DNA of 46,525 bases from Paenibacillus sp. VTT E-133291 (GCF_002264395.1 NZ_NFVA01000057.1:1-46525); one strand, 5' to 3'. Positions 1 to 8,636 are shown, counted from the stretch's first letter. Notes: generated from the sequence alone by a model not told the origin. Made by a program: numbers and translations.

Positions 1-30
1 GTGTCGAAGGTTCGAGTCCTTCATGGCTCA
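1..30 (+). tRNA. tRNA-Lys, 3' part only
   Basis: The window opens inside a tRNA. The T-arm stem GAAGG (6-10), loop TTCGAGT (11-17) and stem CCTTC (18-22) are followed by acceptor strand ATGGCTC (23-29) and discriminator A (30). The acceptor ATGGCTC implies a 5' strand GAGCCAT, which together with the T-arm is what I know from Bacillus tRNA-Lys(UUU). The anticodon lies outside the window, so the identity is inferred. CCA is not encoded; TCC follows directly. Confidence 0.7.
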
Positions 31-42
31 TCCCAAACAGAA

Positions 43-72
43 AGTCATCACCTTAGGGTGGTGGCTTTTTTT
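43..72 (+). terminator. Intrinsic terminator after tRNA-Lys
   Basis: Stem AGTCATCACC (43-52), loop TTAG and stem GGTGGTGGCT (57-66), with G-T wobbles, run into a T tract ending at 72. It lies 12 bases after the tRNA end. Confidence 0.85.
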
Positions 73-113
73 GTGTTTTATGGTTGTATTATAGCAGCGC
101 GCTACTGAAGCGA

Positions 114-143
114 TTAACATAACATAAGAGAATATGCTAAAAT
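114..143 (+). promoter_or_regulatory. Possible SigA promoter for the PucR-type gene
   Basis: TTAACA (114-119) and TAAAAT (138-143) are separated by 18 bases, about 40 bases before the start codon. Both boxes are imperfect and the region is AT-rich, so this is a weak call. Confidence 0.35.
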
Positions 144-179
144 AGGCGAAAAGAGCAAAAGTGGTGGAGCATGGTGACT

Positions 180-1274
180 ATGGATAGTGAGACATTGCGG
201 AAAAAATTAGAGCAGCTCACCGGAAAGAGAACCGGAATCAAGCAGTTAGGGAGGCAACATTCAGCTTCTCTTTTTAGCATGGGATTAGAAGGACAGGATC
301 AGCTGGTAATCCATGAGGGTCATCTCTGGGCACCTTTGTATGAGAGTGACGGACGTATAACCGCTGTTTGGGTAGAAATGGAGGGGCTTACCTCTCTGGA
401 AGTACAACTGGTCAACTACGCAGTTCGAAATTTTGCTATTGCACTTAAAGCTACAGGGCTTAGAGAAGAAGGTGAAGTGGAGGCGCGGCAGCTTGGCGCT
501 TGGTTAAACACGGAGCTAGAGCAAGAGAAGAATGACACTGAAATTCCCGATGAGATCACCCTAAAGGGACGTCTGTTCGGAGATATGATTCCATTCCTCC
601 TTAGTAGTGAGATTGCGCATAGTCCACAGATCTCTTACCGTTCACTGATGAAATTACTGCGCAGCTATTTTGAGAACGAAATTCTGCTCATTCCCCTTCA
701 AGAGAAGGAATGGTTAATATTAGCTCGTAAAGAATTACTTACGGGCGGGGATGATAAGGATGATGAAGAAGAGAGTGTAGATGATCTTCTAGCACAGACT
801 AGTATGGGGTTACATGAGCTGATAGCTAGTGAATGGGTAGGGGTATTCCATTTGGCAGTAGCTCCAGCTATGGTCCCTGTTAAGGGATTGACTGGATCTG
901 TAGCTCTGCTCAGGGAGACCATTGTACTGGGTCGTATTTTTCAAGTAGGAGAGTATATTCATTTACCTTGGGAGCTGCATTTGGAACGTCTGGTTAACAG
1001 CATTCCTGATGTACGCCGCAAACAGTTGCTTGGACAAATTGGTGACTATTCCTCTGTACTATCAGATAAAGAAATGCTGCTGACTTTGGAGACTTTTTTT
1101 GAGATGGACTGTAATGTAAGTGAAACCGCCAAGAAGTTGTATATCCATCGGAATACGCTGCTCTACCGTCTGGATAAGATAAAACAAGAGACCGGAGCAG
1201 ATGTACGAAGCTTTGGGGACGCTGCTATTGTGAAGCTTACTATGCTTTTGTATAAAGTGACGAAAAGGAAATAG
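180..1274 (+). CDS. PucR/CdaR-type helix-turn-helix transcriptional regulator
   Basis: Likely DNA-binding transcription regulator of about 364 residues. The last 55-60 residues form the PucR C-terminal helix-turn-helix: FFEMDCNVSETAKKL, then the recognition segment YIHRNTLLYRLDKIKQ. The N-terminal 300 residues match no sensor domain I can name. An ATG at 171 has its GGAG (166-169) only one base away, whereas the ATG at 180 has ten bases of spacing, so 180 is preferred. The gene stands alone between a tRNA terminator and the sugar ATPase gene. PucR/CdaR proteins often respond to small metabolites; the ligand cannot be read from sequence. Control of the adjacent ugpC gene is possible but unproven. 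Confidence 0.8.
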   Translation: MDSETLRKKLEQLTGKRTGIKQLGRQHSASLFSMGLEGQDQLVIHEGHLWAPLYESDGRITAVWVEMEGLTSLEVQLVNYAVRNFAIALKATGLREEGEVEARQLGAWLNTELEQEKNDTEIPDEITLKGRLFGDMIPFLLSSEIAHSPQISYRSLMKLLRSYFENEILLIPLQEKEWLILARKELLTGGDDKDDEEESVDDLLAQTSMGLHELIASEWVGVFHLAVAPAMVPVKGLTGSVALLRETIVLGRIFQVGEYIHLPWELHLERLVNSIPDVRRKQLLGQIGDYSSVLSDKEMLLTLETFFEMDCNVSETAKKLYIHRNTLLYRLDKIKQETGADVRSFGDAAIVKLTMLLYKVTKRK

Positions 1275-1388
1275 GTTTTTTGTGAACCTTACAAATAGCC
1301 ATAGTGTCCCGACTGGGGTAATATAAATGTACAAGGAAGCAGAATTTTTATATTAACTAATTAATAATTAACTCGAGGGGGAAATACA

Positions 1389-2510
1389 ATGGCAGGCGTA
1401 CGTTTAGAGCATATTTTCAAAAAATACCCGGGTTCAGATAAAGCAACAGTAATCGATATCAATCTTGATATTAAAGATAAGGAATTTCTAGTATTGGTTG
1501 GACCTTCCGGTTGCGGTAAATCCACAACTTTGCGTATGATCGCTGGTTTGGAAGAAATCTCCGAAGGTAAAATGTACATTGGCGATCGTGTAGTTAATGA
1601 CGTTGCACCTAAAGACCGCGATATCGCGATGGTATTCCAATCCTACGCCCTGTATCCGCATATGAGCGTATACCAAAACATGGCTTTCGGTTTGAAACTT
1701 CGTAAAGTGAAGAAGGATGAAATCGACAAGAAAGTTCGCGAAGCTGCTAAAATTCTTGATATCGAGCATTTGCTAGATCGTAAACCAAAAGCGCTTTCCG
1801 GTGGTCAACGCCAACGTGTCGCTTTGGGACGCGCTATCGTACGTGATCCACAAGTCTTCTTGATGGATGAGCCTCTTTCCAACTTGGATGCTAAACTTCG
1901 TGGTCAAATGCGTGCTGAAATCACTAAACTGGTTAAGCGCCTTGAAACTACTTGTATCTACGTAACGCATGACCAAACAGAAGCAATGACAATGGGTGAT
2001 CGCATCGTAGTTATGTATGATGGTATCATTCAACAAGCAGCTTCCCCTGAAGAGTTGTACAATGAACCTACAAACTTGTTCGTAGCTGGATTTATCGGAT
2101 CCCCTACAATGAACTTTATCAATGGTACTTTGTCCGAAGTGAGCGGTTCTATCCGTTTCCGTGCTGAGAACCTTGATGTTGAAGTACCAGGCGGAAAAGC
2201 TCAAATCATCCGCAACAAAGGCTACATCGGTAAAGAAGTAATCATGGGCGTTCGTCCAGAAGATATCCATGAAGAGCCAGTATTCTTGGAAGCTTCCCCG
2301 AACACAATTTTCACTTCATTGGTTGATGTTACTGAGAACCTTGGTCACGAAATGCTCCTTTACTTGAGCGGCCTTGGTAAATCTACTGTAATCGCTCGTG
2401 TAGATGGACGTTCCACTACTCGCGAAGGCAGCAAGCCTAAATTGGCTATTGATATGAACAAAGTTCACTTCTTTGATAAAGAATCCGAAGCTAACATTTT
2501 GTTGGGATAA
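1389..2510 (+). CDS. ugpC: Sugar ABC transporter ATP-binding protein (UgpC/MsmX type)
   Basis: ATPase subunit of CUT1-type carbohydrate importers; the MsmX group in Bacillus energises several sugar transporters. The 373 residues hold Walker A GPSGCGKS (38-45), signature LSGGQRQR near 137, Walker B VFLMDEP near 157 and the switch histidine in YVTHDQTEA near 194. A C-terminal TOBE-type regulatory domain (about 240-373) contains GVRPEDI. GGGGG upstream of ATG 1389 is a good ribosome-binding site. No permease or binding protein gene is adjacent, which fits a shared ATPase serving transporters encoded elsewhere. Codon use is biased towards preferred codons like the glycolytic genes later in the window, suggesting high expression. 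A strong terminator follows, so it is probably monocistronic. Confidence 0.92.
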   Translation: MAGVRLEHIFKKYPGSDKATVIDINLDIKDKEFLVLVGPSGCGKSTTLRMIAGLEEISEGKMYIGDRVVNDVAPKDRDIAMVFQSYALYPHMSVYQNMAFGLKLRKVKKDEIDKKVREAAKILDIEHLLDRKPKALSGGQRQRVALGRAIVRDPQVFLMDEPLSNLDAKLRGQMRAEITKLVKRLETTCIYVTHDQTEAMTMGDRIVVMYDGIIQQAASPEELYNEPTNLFVAGFIGSPTMNFINGTLSEVSGSIRFRAENLDVEVPGGKAQIIRNKGYIGKEVIMGVRPEDIHEEPVFLEASPNTIFTSLVDVTENLGHEMLLYLSGLGKSTVIARVDGRSTTREGSKPKLAIDMNKVHFFDKESEANILLG

Positions 2511-2535
2511 GATTGTAAAGATCTTTTCTCTCTTG

Positions 2536-2568
2536 ATAAAGCCACCCGAAAGGGTGGCTTTATTGTTT
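2536..2568 (+). terminator. Intrinsic terminator after ugpC
   Basis: A perfect 12-bp stem, ATAAAGCCACCC (2536-2547) and GGGTGGCTTTAT (2552-2563), encloses a GAAA tetraloop and continues into a T-rich tail. Confidence 0.9.
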
Positions 2569-2598
2569 AGATGGACCCTGTTTGGTTAGGTGCTAAGA

Positions 2599-2627
2599 TT
2601 GCATTCATAAGCGTTATCAATTAAGAT
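2599..2627 (+). promoter_or_regulatory. SigA-type promoter for the hprK operon
   Basis: TTGCAT (2599-2604) and TAAGAT (2622-2627) are separated by 17 bases, giving a leader of about 85 nt before hprK. A short GCGG/CCGC hairpin at about 2683-2697 lies in the leader. Confidence 0.5.
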
Positions 2628-2720
2628 AGCAGGAGAATTACCTCCGGAATGTAAAGAGATCACTGCCAACCGGACGCAGTAAGCGGACAAATACCGCAGG
2701 TGACGAAAGGACGAACTTAC

Positions 2721-3659
2721 ATGGCTAAGAAAGTAAAAGTATCTGAATTGGTACAGCATTTTCAATTAGAGGTTATTTCCGGCCAGGAAGGTCTAAAGAG
2801 ACCCATTACGGTCGATGACCTGAATCGCCCTGGACTAGAGATTGCTGGTTATTTTGAATATTATCCAGAAGAACGTGTTCAATTGCTAGGCAAGACAGAA
2901 CTCGCTTTTTTCTCCATGCTGCCCGAAGCTGAGCGGAAAAGTCGACTTCGTGGAATTTGCAATGATAACACACCTTGTATTGTCATTACACGTGGTTTGG
3001 ATGTGCCTCAGGAGTTAATTGACATCAGTAATGAAAAGGCCCTTCCTGTGCTTCGCAGCTCGATGGCTACGACTATTTTTTCCAGCCGTTTGACTAGCTT
3101 CTTAGAAGGGAAATTGGCCCCAACGGCGACGATCCATGGCGTACTTTGTGATGTATATGGTGTAGGTATGCTAATTACGGGTAGTAGCGGGATTGGTAAA
3201 AGTGAAACAGCCCTTGAACTTGTAAAGCGCGGTCATCGATTGATTGCTGATGATGCAGTGGAAATCCGTCAGACTTCAGATAACCAGCTGCATGGTACAG
3301 CCCCTGAGTTAATCCGTCATTTACTGGAGATCCGTGGAGTAGGTATCATTAATGTAATGACACTTTTTGGTGCGGGTGCTATTCGTAATCATAAACGGAT
3401 TACACTTGTTGTTAGATTGGAAGCTTGGCAGCAAGACAAGCAGTATGATCGACTTGGACTTGATGAGGAAACGACACGGATTATTGACACAGATGTTCCG
3501 CTTGTAACGATTCCCGTACGCCCGGGACGTAACCTTGCAGTTATTATAGAGGTTGCAGCGATGAACTATCGCCTGAAACAAATGGGCTTTAATGCAGCCT
3601 TGCAGTTCACGAATAAGCTAACTGCGACCATATCCGAAGATATGGATGATCTCGATTAG
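2721..3659 (+). CDS. hprK: HPr kinase/phosphorylase
   Basis: Bifunctional enzyme that phosphorylates HPr and Crh on Ser46 and removes the phosphate by phosphorolysis, yielding pyrophosphate; the central sensor of carbon catabolite repression in Bacillota. The 312-residue protein has an N-terminal domain (1-130), His139 in the HGVLCDVYG segment, P-loop GSSGIGKS (154-161), the RLIADD segment and the family signature EIRGVGIINVMTLFG. ATG 2721 is chosen because AAGGA stands about nine bases upstream and the product then begins like known HprK; an in-frame GTG at 2700 is less likely. It heads an operon with lgt, ppaX and an acetyltransferase, the same order as in Bacillus subtilis. PpaX downstream removes the pyrophosphate made by this enzyme. 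Confidence 0.97.
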   Translation: MAKKVKVSELVQHFQLEVISGQEGLKRPITVDDLNRPGLEIAGYFEYYPEERVQLLGKTELAFFSMLPEAERKSRLRGICNDNTPCIVITRGLDVPQELIDISNEKALPVLRSSMATTIFSSRLTSFLEGKLAPTATIHGVLCDVYGVGMLITGSSGIGKSETALELVKRGHRLIADDAVEIRQTSDNQLHGTAPELIRHLLEIRGVGIINVMTLFGAGAIRNHKRITLVVRLEAWQQDKQYDRLGLDEETTRIIDTDVPLVTIPVRPGRNLAVIIEVAAMNYRLKQMGFNAALQFTNKLTATISEDMDDLD

Positions 3660-3671
3660 GAGTGTGAGAGA

Positions 3672-4703
3672 ATGTTCCCATTAGCACTAAATCCTATTGT
3701 CTTCTCAATTGGATCACTGCAAGTACACTGGTACGGATTAATACTGGGTTTCGGTGCACTCGCGGGGTTATTTCTTGCGATCCGCGAGGGCAAACGGTTT
3801 GGTATACCACAAGAATTCTTTATGGATATGCTGCTGCTAGGTGTGCCCTCGGCCATTATTGGAGCACGGATTTACTTTGTAGCGTTTAAATGGGAGGATT
3901 ATAAGGATAATTTAATAGATGTCTTTAAGATCTGGAACGGTGGCATCGCTATCTACGGTGCTTTAATTGGAGCCATTATTTGTGGGATTATTTATTTCCG
4001 CTATAAAGGGTACCCCTTCTGGCGTATCGTTGATATTTGTGCTCCTGGACTACTTGCGGGTCAAATGATTGGACGCTGGGGGAACTTTGTCAACCAAGAG
4101 GCATACGGCAGCGTGGTTGAAGAGTCATTCTTGCGGGATAAACTGCATTTACCTGACTTCATTGTGAATCAAATGTACATAGGGGATGCTTTTCATCATC
4201 CGACCTTCTTGTATGAATCTCTTTGGAGCTTACTGGGTATCGCGCTACTCATGGTCCTTCGTCGCCAGAAGTTTGTGCGTGCCGGTGAGATCTTCATGTC
4301 TTACTTTATATGGTATTCTATCGGTCGTTTCTTCATTGAAGCTATACGTACAGACAGCTTGGCGTTTAATGGAAGCGCAGGCTTGGCATCCTTTATGAAT
4401 GGATTGTGGAAACCGATGGAATGGCTAGGTTTTGAGCAAGGATACTTGGACCCAAGCTATGGAAATATCCGCATTTCTCAGCTGCTTGCGCTGCTGATCA
4501 TCGTCGCAGCTGTACTGCTTATCATTATTCGTAGGGTCACCGGAGAGTCAAAAGCACATTATTCTGATCCTATTGTATGTACTAAACCGATCAAAGCAGA
4601 TACTATAGTGCCTGAAAGCGCAGTAAATACACCGCAGAAAGCTCGTCACGGGGCTCAACCTGAGCAAGGACAGCCTGCGGATGGAGATAAGAAGGAGCAG
4701 TAA
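3672..4703 (+). CDS. lgt: Prolipoprotein diacylglyceryl transferase
   Basis: Membrane enzyme that transfers diacylglycerol from phosphatidylglycerol to the lipobox cysteine of prolipoproteins, the first step of lipoprotein maturation. Several hydrophobic segments are visible, and the Lgt signature GQMIGRWGNFVNQEAYG lies in the middle of the chain. The 343 residues exceed the usual 260-290: after the last membrane helix (ending near IIIRRVTG) there is a hydrophilic tail of about 55 residues rich in Lys, Gln and Pro, which I cannot assign. An AGGAG element overlapping the hprK stop region precedes ATG 3672, so translation is probably coupled. Confidence 0.95.
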   Translation: MFPLALNPIVFSIGSLQVHWYGLILGFGALAGLFLAIREGKRFGIPQEFFMDMLLLGVPSAIIGARIYFVAFKWEDYKDNLIDVFKIWNGGIAIYGALIGAIICGIIYFRYKGYPFWRIVDICAPGLLAGQMIGRWGNFVNQEAYGSVVEESFLRDKLHLPDFIVNQMYIGDAFHHPTFLYESLWSLLGIALLMVLRRQKFVRAGEIFMSYFIWYSIGRFFIEAIRTDSLAFNGSAGLASFMNGLWKPMEWLGFEQGYLDPSYGNIRISQLLALLIIVAAVLLIIIRRVTGESKAHYSDPIVCTKPIKADTIVPESAVNTPQKARHGAQPEQGQPADGDKKEQ

Positions 4704-4708
4704 AGCTT

Positions 4709-5365
4709 ATGATAGAATGCGTTCTTTTTGATCTAGATGGAACGATTGTCGATACAAATGAGCTAATTATTAGTTCGTTTATGTACGCGCTGAAGGACAA
4801 TGGTCTAGCTCCACTCACTAGGGAAGAGATTATTCCGCATATGGGCACAACCCTTCAGCAACAGATGAGAGTCTTCTCTGGACTTGAGGATGTAAGTGGT
4901 GCGCTTGAGAAATCCTACCGTTCTTATAATTATGAACATCACGATGCGTTAGTACGCCCCTTTCCTCAAGTGAATGAGACAATGGAAGAGCTCTTACGTC
5001 GTGGAATTAAAATGGGGATTGTGACCACAAAAATTCGTCCAACAACGATTAAATCGCTTGAGATGTTTGATTTGCTAAAGTACATGGATACGATTGTGAC
5101 AGTGAACGATGTTACTGAACCAAAGCCACATCCTGAGCCTGTTCTGACAGCAGTCAATAACCTTGGCGTTGATCCTCGTAAAACTCTTATGGTGGGTGAC
5201 AGTACGGTTGATATTCAGTCAGCAAAAGCTGCCGGCGTATATGCGGCTGGAGTATCGTGGTCATTGAAAGGCGAAGAGACTCTCCGCAAGTATGATCCCG
5301 ACTATATTATCCATAACATGAAGGATATTATAGAAATAGTGGAGCGAGGAACGAGTGAATCGTGA
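4709..5365 (+). CDS. ppaX: Pyrophosphatase PpaX (HAD family)
   Basis: HAD-superfamily hydrolase of 218 residues. Motif I DLDGT (near residue 9) carries the nucleophile Asp, TTK near residue 109 is motif II, and GDSTVDIQSAKAAG near 166 holds the motif IV acidic residues. Known PpaX hydrolyses inorganic pyrophosphate produced by HPr-Ser-P phosphorolysis. The assignment over other HAD phosphatases rests on size, sequence resemblance and position two genes after hprK. AAGGAG near 4693 precedes ATG 4709 across the lgt stop codon. Confidence 0.9.
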   Translation: MIECVLFDLDGTIVDTNELIISSFMYALKDNGLAPLTREEIIPHMGTTLQQQMRVFSGLEDVSGALEKSYRSYNYEHHDALVRPFPQVNETMEELLRRGIKMGIVTTKIRPTTIKSLEMFDLLKYMDTIVTVNDVTEPKPHPEPVLTAVNNLGVDPRKTLMVGDSTVDIQSAKAAGVYAAGVSWSLKGEETLRKYDPDYIIHNMKDIIEIVERGTSES

Positions 5366-5871
5366 GAAACGTAACCCGATATCCTGTAGAAGGTCATAAC
5401 TCACTTTGGTACATTTACCGTACGGTCAGCCCGTGGAAGGGTGTCCGCAACTTTATTTTTATTCAGATTGCCCGTTATTGTCCGATTCTACCGTTAAAGA
5501 ACTGGATCTATCGTCGGATTCTCGGGATGAAGGTAGGCAAGCATACCTCCTTCGGTCTGATGGCGATGGTGGATGTATTTTTTCCGGAAAAAATAACGGT
5601 GGGTGAGAACTCTATTATCGGTTATAACACGACGATTCTGGCGCATGAGTATTTAATCAAGGAATATCGCCTGGGTGAAGTAGTGATTGGTGAAAATGTA
5701 TTGATTGGCGCGAATACAACGATTCTTCCCGGTGTAACCATTGGTGATTGGGCAGTTGTTGCCGCTGGATCAGTAGTACACAAGAACGTGGCGGCTGGCT
5801 CTTTTGTAGGAGGCAATCCACTGCGAGAGCTACGCCCAGCTTCATCGGAATATTCTTCGGAACAAGTATAA
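5362..5871 (+). CDS. Left-handed beta-helix acyltransferase, YvoF-like
   Basis: Predicted O-acetyltransferase of 169 residues. From about residue 70 it has hexapeptide repeats typical of the left-handed beta-helix fold (ITVGENSIIGYNTTI, VVIGENVLIGANTTILPGVTIGDWAVVAAGS) ending in the GNP motif of maltose/galactoside-type acetyltransferases. The GTG start at 5362 overlaps the ppaX stop codon (GTGA), indicating translational coupling. The Bacillus subtilis operon has the equivalent gene yvoF at this position. The acceptor substrate is unknown; a cell-envelope sugar is an inference from the neighbourhood of membrane acyltransferases and lgt. Confidence 0.85.
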   Translation: MRNVTRYPVEGHNSLWYIYRTVSPWKGVRNFIFIQIARYCPILPLKNWIYRRILGMKVGKHTSFGLMAMVDVFFPEKITVGENSIIGYNTTILAHEYLIKEYRLGEVVIGENVLIGANTTILPGVTIGDWAVVAAGSVVHKNVAAGSFVGGNPLRELRPASSEYSSEQV

Positions 5872-5883
5872 AAGATGCTTCGT

Positions 5884-5940
5884 AAACCCTGCAGTTTCAT
5901 ATTGCGTTTTTTTAGCGCAGGATCTGCAGGGTTTCTTGCG
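5884..5940 (+). terminator. Probable terminator after the hprK operon
   Basis: Perfect 11-bp arms AAACCCTGCAG (5884-5894) and CTGCAGGGTTT (5924-5934) enclose 29 bases that include a smaller GCG/GCG-type stem and a T7 run. The run after the outer stem (TTTC) is short, so the call rests mainly on the stem. Confidence 0.6.
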
Positions 5941-5960
5941 TCTTGGAGAAGCTTATTAAG

Positions 5961-5988
5961 AAAACTTTAAGATCTTCTTAAGTTTTTT
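5961..5988 (+). terminator. AT-rich hairpin, weak terminator or operator
   Basis: AAAACTT-T-AAGA (5961-5972), loop TCT and TCTT-AAGTTTT (5976-5986) pair with one bulged T and run into further Ts. It overlaps the expected -35 region of the promoter at 6005-6010, so it could instead be a regulator site. Confidence 0.35.
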
Positions 5989-6010
5989 ATTCGGATGTAG
6001 ACGGTATAAT
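5982..6010 (+). promoter_or_regulatory. Possible promoter for the acyltransferase pair
   Basis: A perfect -10 box TATAAT lies at 6005-6010. The region 17 bases upstream is only GTTTTT, so the -35 is poor and an activator may be needed. The leader is about 150 nt and has an imperfect hairpin (arms 6124-6132 and 6140-6151) just before the ribosome-binding site. Confidence 0.4.
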
Positions 6011-6164
6011 TAGCCTTAGTTATCACGTAAATCCCACGCTAGGCATTCAGCTTCAAATATCAGAATGTAAATTCAGCAAGTGCAGACTTCCTGGTATGTT
6101 CAGTTTCCACATTCCGCTTAGCGTCTCTATGAACAACCATCATAGTAGAGAAGAGGAATTTAAT

Positions 6165-7361
6165 ATGAATACTGTGAGACAGGAAAGGCTGCCCCAGCTG
6201 GATATTTTCAGAGCCCTAGCTATATTAGGAGTACTGCATGTGCATGCCTCATCTTTTGCTGCTGGAGAGCAGGCACTGCATTCTCCTTATTATTACTGGC
6301 TGAACTGGATTAACATTTTCTTTAAATTCGGCACGCCCTCATTTATTTTCCTTAGCAGCTTCGTATTGTTTTATAATTATTATGGTCGTCCTGTGACATG
6401 CAGCTTGATCATTAATTTCTACCGTCGGCGATTAAAGTACATCTTGCTGCCTTATTTGCTAGCTTCTATGGGCTATTATGCACTAAGTCTATATGTTAAC
6501 GGACGATTGATGCAGAACTTTGGAGACAACTTGTTAAGCTTTTCTAGAGCATTATTCTCGGGTTCCGCATATGCGCATTTGTATTTTGTCTTTATTAGCA
6601 TTCAATTTTATTTACTTTTTCCAGTGCTGCTTAAGCTAATGCAGAGTTCCCGCTTCTTAATTAAATGGGCGATACCGGTGGGTTTGGCGCTTCAGTGGGG
6701 TTTTATTTTTTGGAATAAGTACGAGCTGCATATTGTTGAAAAAGGGAGCTTGGCGATCTCCTACCTGGCTTATTATATGATGGGTGCTTTTATCGCGATT
6801 CACTTTGATAAGGTAAAGATATGGCTGATGAAGCCATGGAGGGAACAATCTGCCGCTCAGAAGGGATGGACTACCTTGCTGGTATCCTCATGGTTGATTG
6901 CAGCCTTTATCCATGTGCAGCTATGGTATGTAGCCCGCCATTTTGGGGTGTGGACAGATTCGCTGTGGTACGAGCTATTATGGAATGTCCATACGATGTT
7001 ATCAGCATTGGTTCTGTTGTACGCTACATTTTTGCTTTATCGTAAGGCTCCTCATGTAATCGTTGCTTCCTTGACTCGTTTAGGTGAGCTGTCATTTGCA
7101 ATTTATTTGATTCATCCGTTATTGCTGGCGATCTATCGCAGGTTCCGATACCATATTCCCCTAGAGTCGCTAACTTATGTTTTCTTCATCTATGGAGGAC
7201 TTGTAGTTGCACTGGGAGGAAGCTGGTTCATGGTGCAGTTTGCTTTTCGCCGAATTCCTCAGTCATGGATCTTCTTGGGAAGTGTTCCTCGGTCTCTAGA
7301 GTCTAAATCCAAGGTAACGTCAGGACATGCCTCGGAGGAGATGAGGAAGGTTAATACTTGA
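6165..7361 (+). CDS. Acyltransferase 3 family membrane protein (first of pair)
   Basis: Multi-pass membrane protein of 398 residues in the acyltransferase-3 family, which moves acyl groups onto extracytoplasmic sugars or polymers. It opens with RLPQLDIFRALAILGVLHVHASS, a family-typical start containing the first membrane helix and an H-x-H motif; about ten hydrophobic helices follow. It lacks the SGNH domain that OatA-type proteins carry. An upstream in-frame ATG (6096) is rejected because GAGGAA stands before ATG 6165 and the family start aligns there. The next gene is a clear paralogue. The substrate is unknown; peptidoglycan, teichoic acid or exopolysaccharide are all possible. Confidence 0.85.
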   Translation: MNTVRQERLPQLDIFRALAILGVLHVHASSFAAGEQALHSPYYYWLNWINIFFKFGTPSFIFLSSFVLFYNYYGRPVTCSLIINFYRRRLKYILLPYLLASMGYYALSLYVNGRLMQNFGDNLLSFSRALFSGSAYAHLYFVFISIQFYLLFPVLLKLMQSSRFLIKWAIPVGLALQWGFIFWNKYELHIVEKGSLAISYLAYYMMGAFIAIHFDKVKIWLMKPWREQSAAQKGWTTLLVSSWLIAAFIHVQLWYVARHFGVWTDSLWYELLWNVHTMLSALVLLYATFLLYRKAPHVIVASLTRLGELSFAIYLIHPLLLAIYRRFRYHIPLESLTYVFFIYGGLVVALGGSWFMVQFAFRRIPQSWIFLGSVPRSLESKSKVTSGHASEEMRKVNT

Positions 7362-7404
7362 ATAAGGCATCATTTCGATGCAGAGCTTAACAGGAGGAAA
7401 GATA

Positions 7405-8559
7405 ATGAGACAAAAAGAAAGAATTCCGCAGCTGGATATTTTTCGGGCGATTGCTATTTTTGCAGTGCTAGCGATTCATGCTACCTCGAGAACGTTGGCG
7501 GAGACACTAGGTACCAACATGTTTCATCCGTTCTTATTTATTAATAAATTCAGCCAGTTCGCTGTACCTTCATTCATATTTTTGAGCGGGTTCGTGCTGT
7601 TCTATAACTATATTGATCGTCCACTGGGCGGAAAGACGCTGGGGAAATTCTACAGTAGAAGGCTGCTTTATATTATTGTGCCTTATGTACTATTCTCGCT
7701 GCTGTATTTCGCATTAAAAATGACAGCGGGGCATACATGGAGCTTACCTCCAGGGGAGATGGCTTCTAAGCTTTGGAAGTATTTATGGACAGGAACGGCA
7801 TACACGCATTTGTATTATATTATTATCATTATACAGTTTTACGTATTATTTCCGCTCATTTTGTGGTGTCTGCAAAAGGTTCGTCGTCTGGCGGCTTGGG
7901 CACCGCTAATCGGATTGGTTCTACAATGGGGTTTTGTGCTGCTGAATAAATACATGACTAATAACGGGTATTGGCAGTTGTCCAAGGGCAGTCTGGCAAT
8001 CACTTATTTCTCGTATTTCTTGCTGGGTGCTGGGATTGCAGTATACTATCCTTCTTTGAAAAAATGGCTGGTACCTTCACGTGAAGGTTGGCGCGCTGGT
8101 AAAGGTCCGGTATGGATTACATTGTGGTTGTTGTGGATCGTAGCAGGGGTTGTTCATGTTGAGCTATGGTTTAACAACTATACGAAGAAAACAGTCATCA
8201 ATAGTTTATGGTATGAGGGATTCTCTAACCTTCATGCGCTACTCTCTTGTGTGGTGTTGCTACAAGTCTCCTTCTTATTGTACGGAGCGGGCCGAAGCTT
8301 GCTCACAAGACTGTTGTTATCTGCCGGAGCCTGCTCTTTCGGAATCTATTTGCTGCATCCGTTACTGCTATTTTTCTATAGAAAAATACCGTTCCACGGA
8401 GGTTCTCTTGCATATACCGCAGCGATTGCTGGCGGCTGGCTCTTTGCGCTATTAGGCTCATGGCTCGTTGTAGCTTTGGCCTTCCGATATATTAAACCAG
8501 CTTGGATTATCTTCGGATCAGGTCCGCAGAAAGCGAAAACCATATCCAAAGGCGTGTAA
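7405..8559 (+). CDS. Acyltransferase 3 family membrane protein (second of pair)
   Basis: Membrane acyltransferase of 384 residues, paralogous to the preceding protein: both share RxPQLDIFRAxAI at the start, a PSFIFLS-FVLFYNY block near residue 60, YTHLYY/YAHLYF near 130, LQWGF in the middle and IYLxHPLLL-FYR near the end. AGGAGG stands upstream of ATG 7405. The gap from the first gene is only 43 bases, so they are probably co-transcribed. A convergent two-way terminator separates the gene from gntK. The duplication is old, since identity looks moderate and spread along the chain. Confidence 0.85.
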   Translation: MRQKERIPQLDIFRAIAIFAVLAIHATSRTLAETLGTNMFHPFLFINKFSQFAVPSFIFLSGFVLFYNYIDRPLGGKTLGKFYSRRLLYIIVPYVLFSLLYFALKMTAGHTWSLPPGEMASKLWKYLWTGTAYTHLYYIIIIIQFYVLFPLILWCLQKVRRLAAWAPLIGLVLQWGFVLLNKYMTNNGYWQLSKGSLAITYFSYFLLGAGIAVYYPSLKKWLVPSREGWRAGKGPVWITLWLLWIVAGVVHVELWFNNYTKKTVINSLWYEGFSNLHALLSCVVLLQVSFLLYGAGRSLLTRLLLSAGACSFGIYLLHPLLLFFYRKIPFHGGSLAYTAAIAGGWLFALLGSWLVVALAFRYIKPAWIIFGSGPQKAKTISKGV

Positions 8560-8582
8560 CTTCCTTATGCGCAAATGGCAAT

Positions 8583-8631
8583 AAAAAAGCGTCGGTCTTC
8601 CACCATAGGGTGGCTTGATCGACGCTTTTTT
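8583..8631. terminator. Bidirectional terminator between convergent genes
   Basis: A perfect 12-bp stem, AAAAAAGCGTCG (8583-8594) with CGACGCTTTTTT (8620-8631), has an inner CCACC/GGTGG helix (8600-8613). The A6 and T6 ends give a T tract on either strand, serving the acyltransferase operon and gntK. Confidence 0.9.
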
Positions 8632-8636
8632 GATTC

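Noticed and set aside
6096..6164. Upstream ATG start for the first acyltransferase
   Set aside because: The extra 23 residues do not match the family and no ribosome-binding site precedes it; ATG 6165 has GAGGAA and the conserved start.
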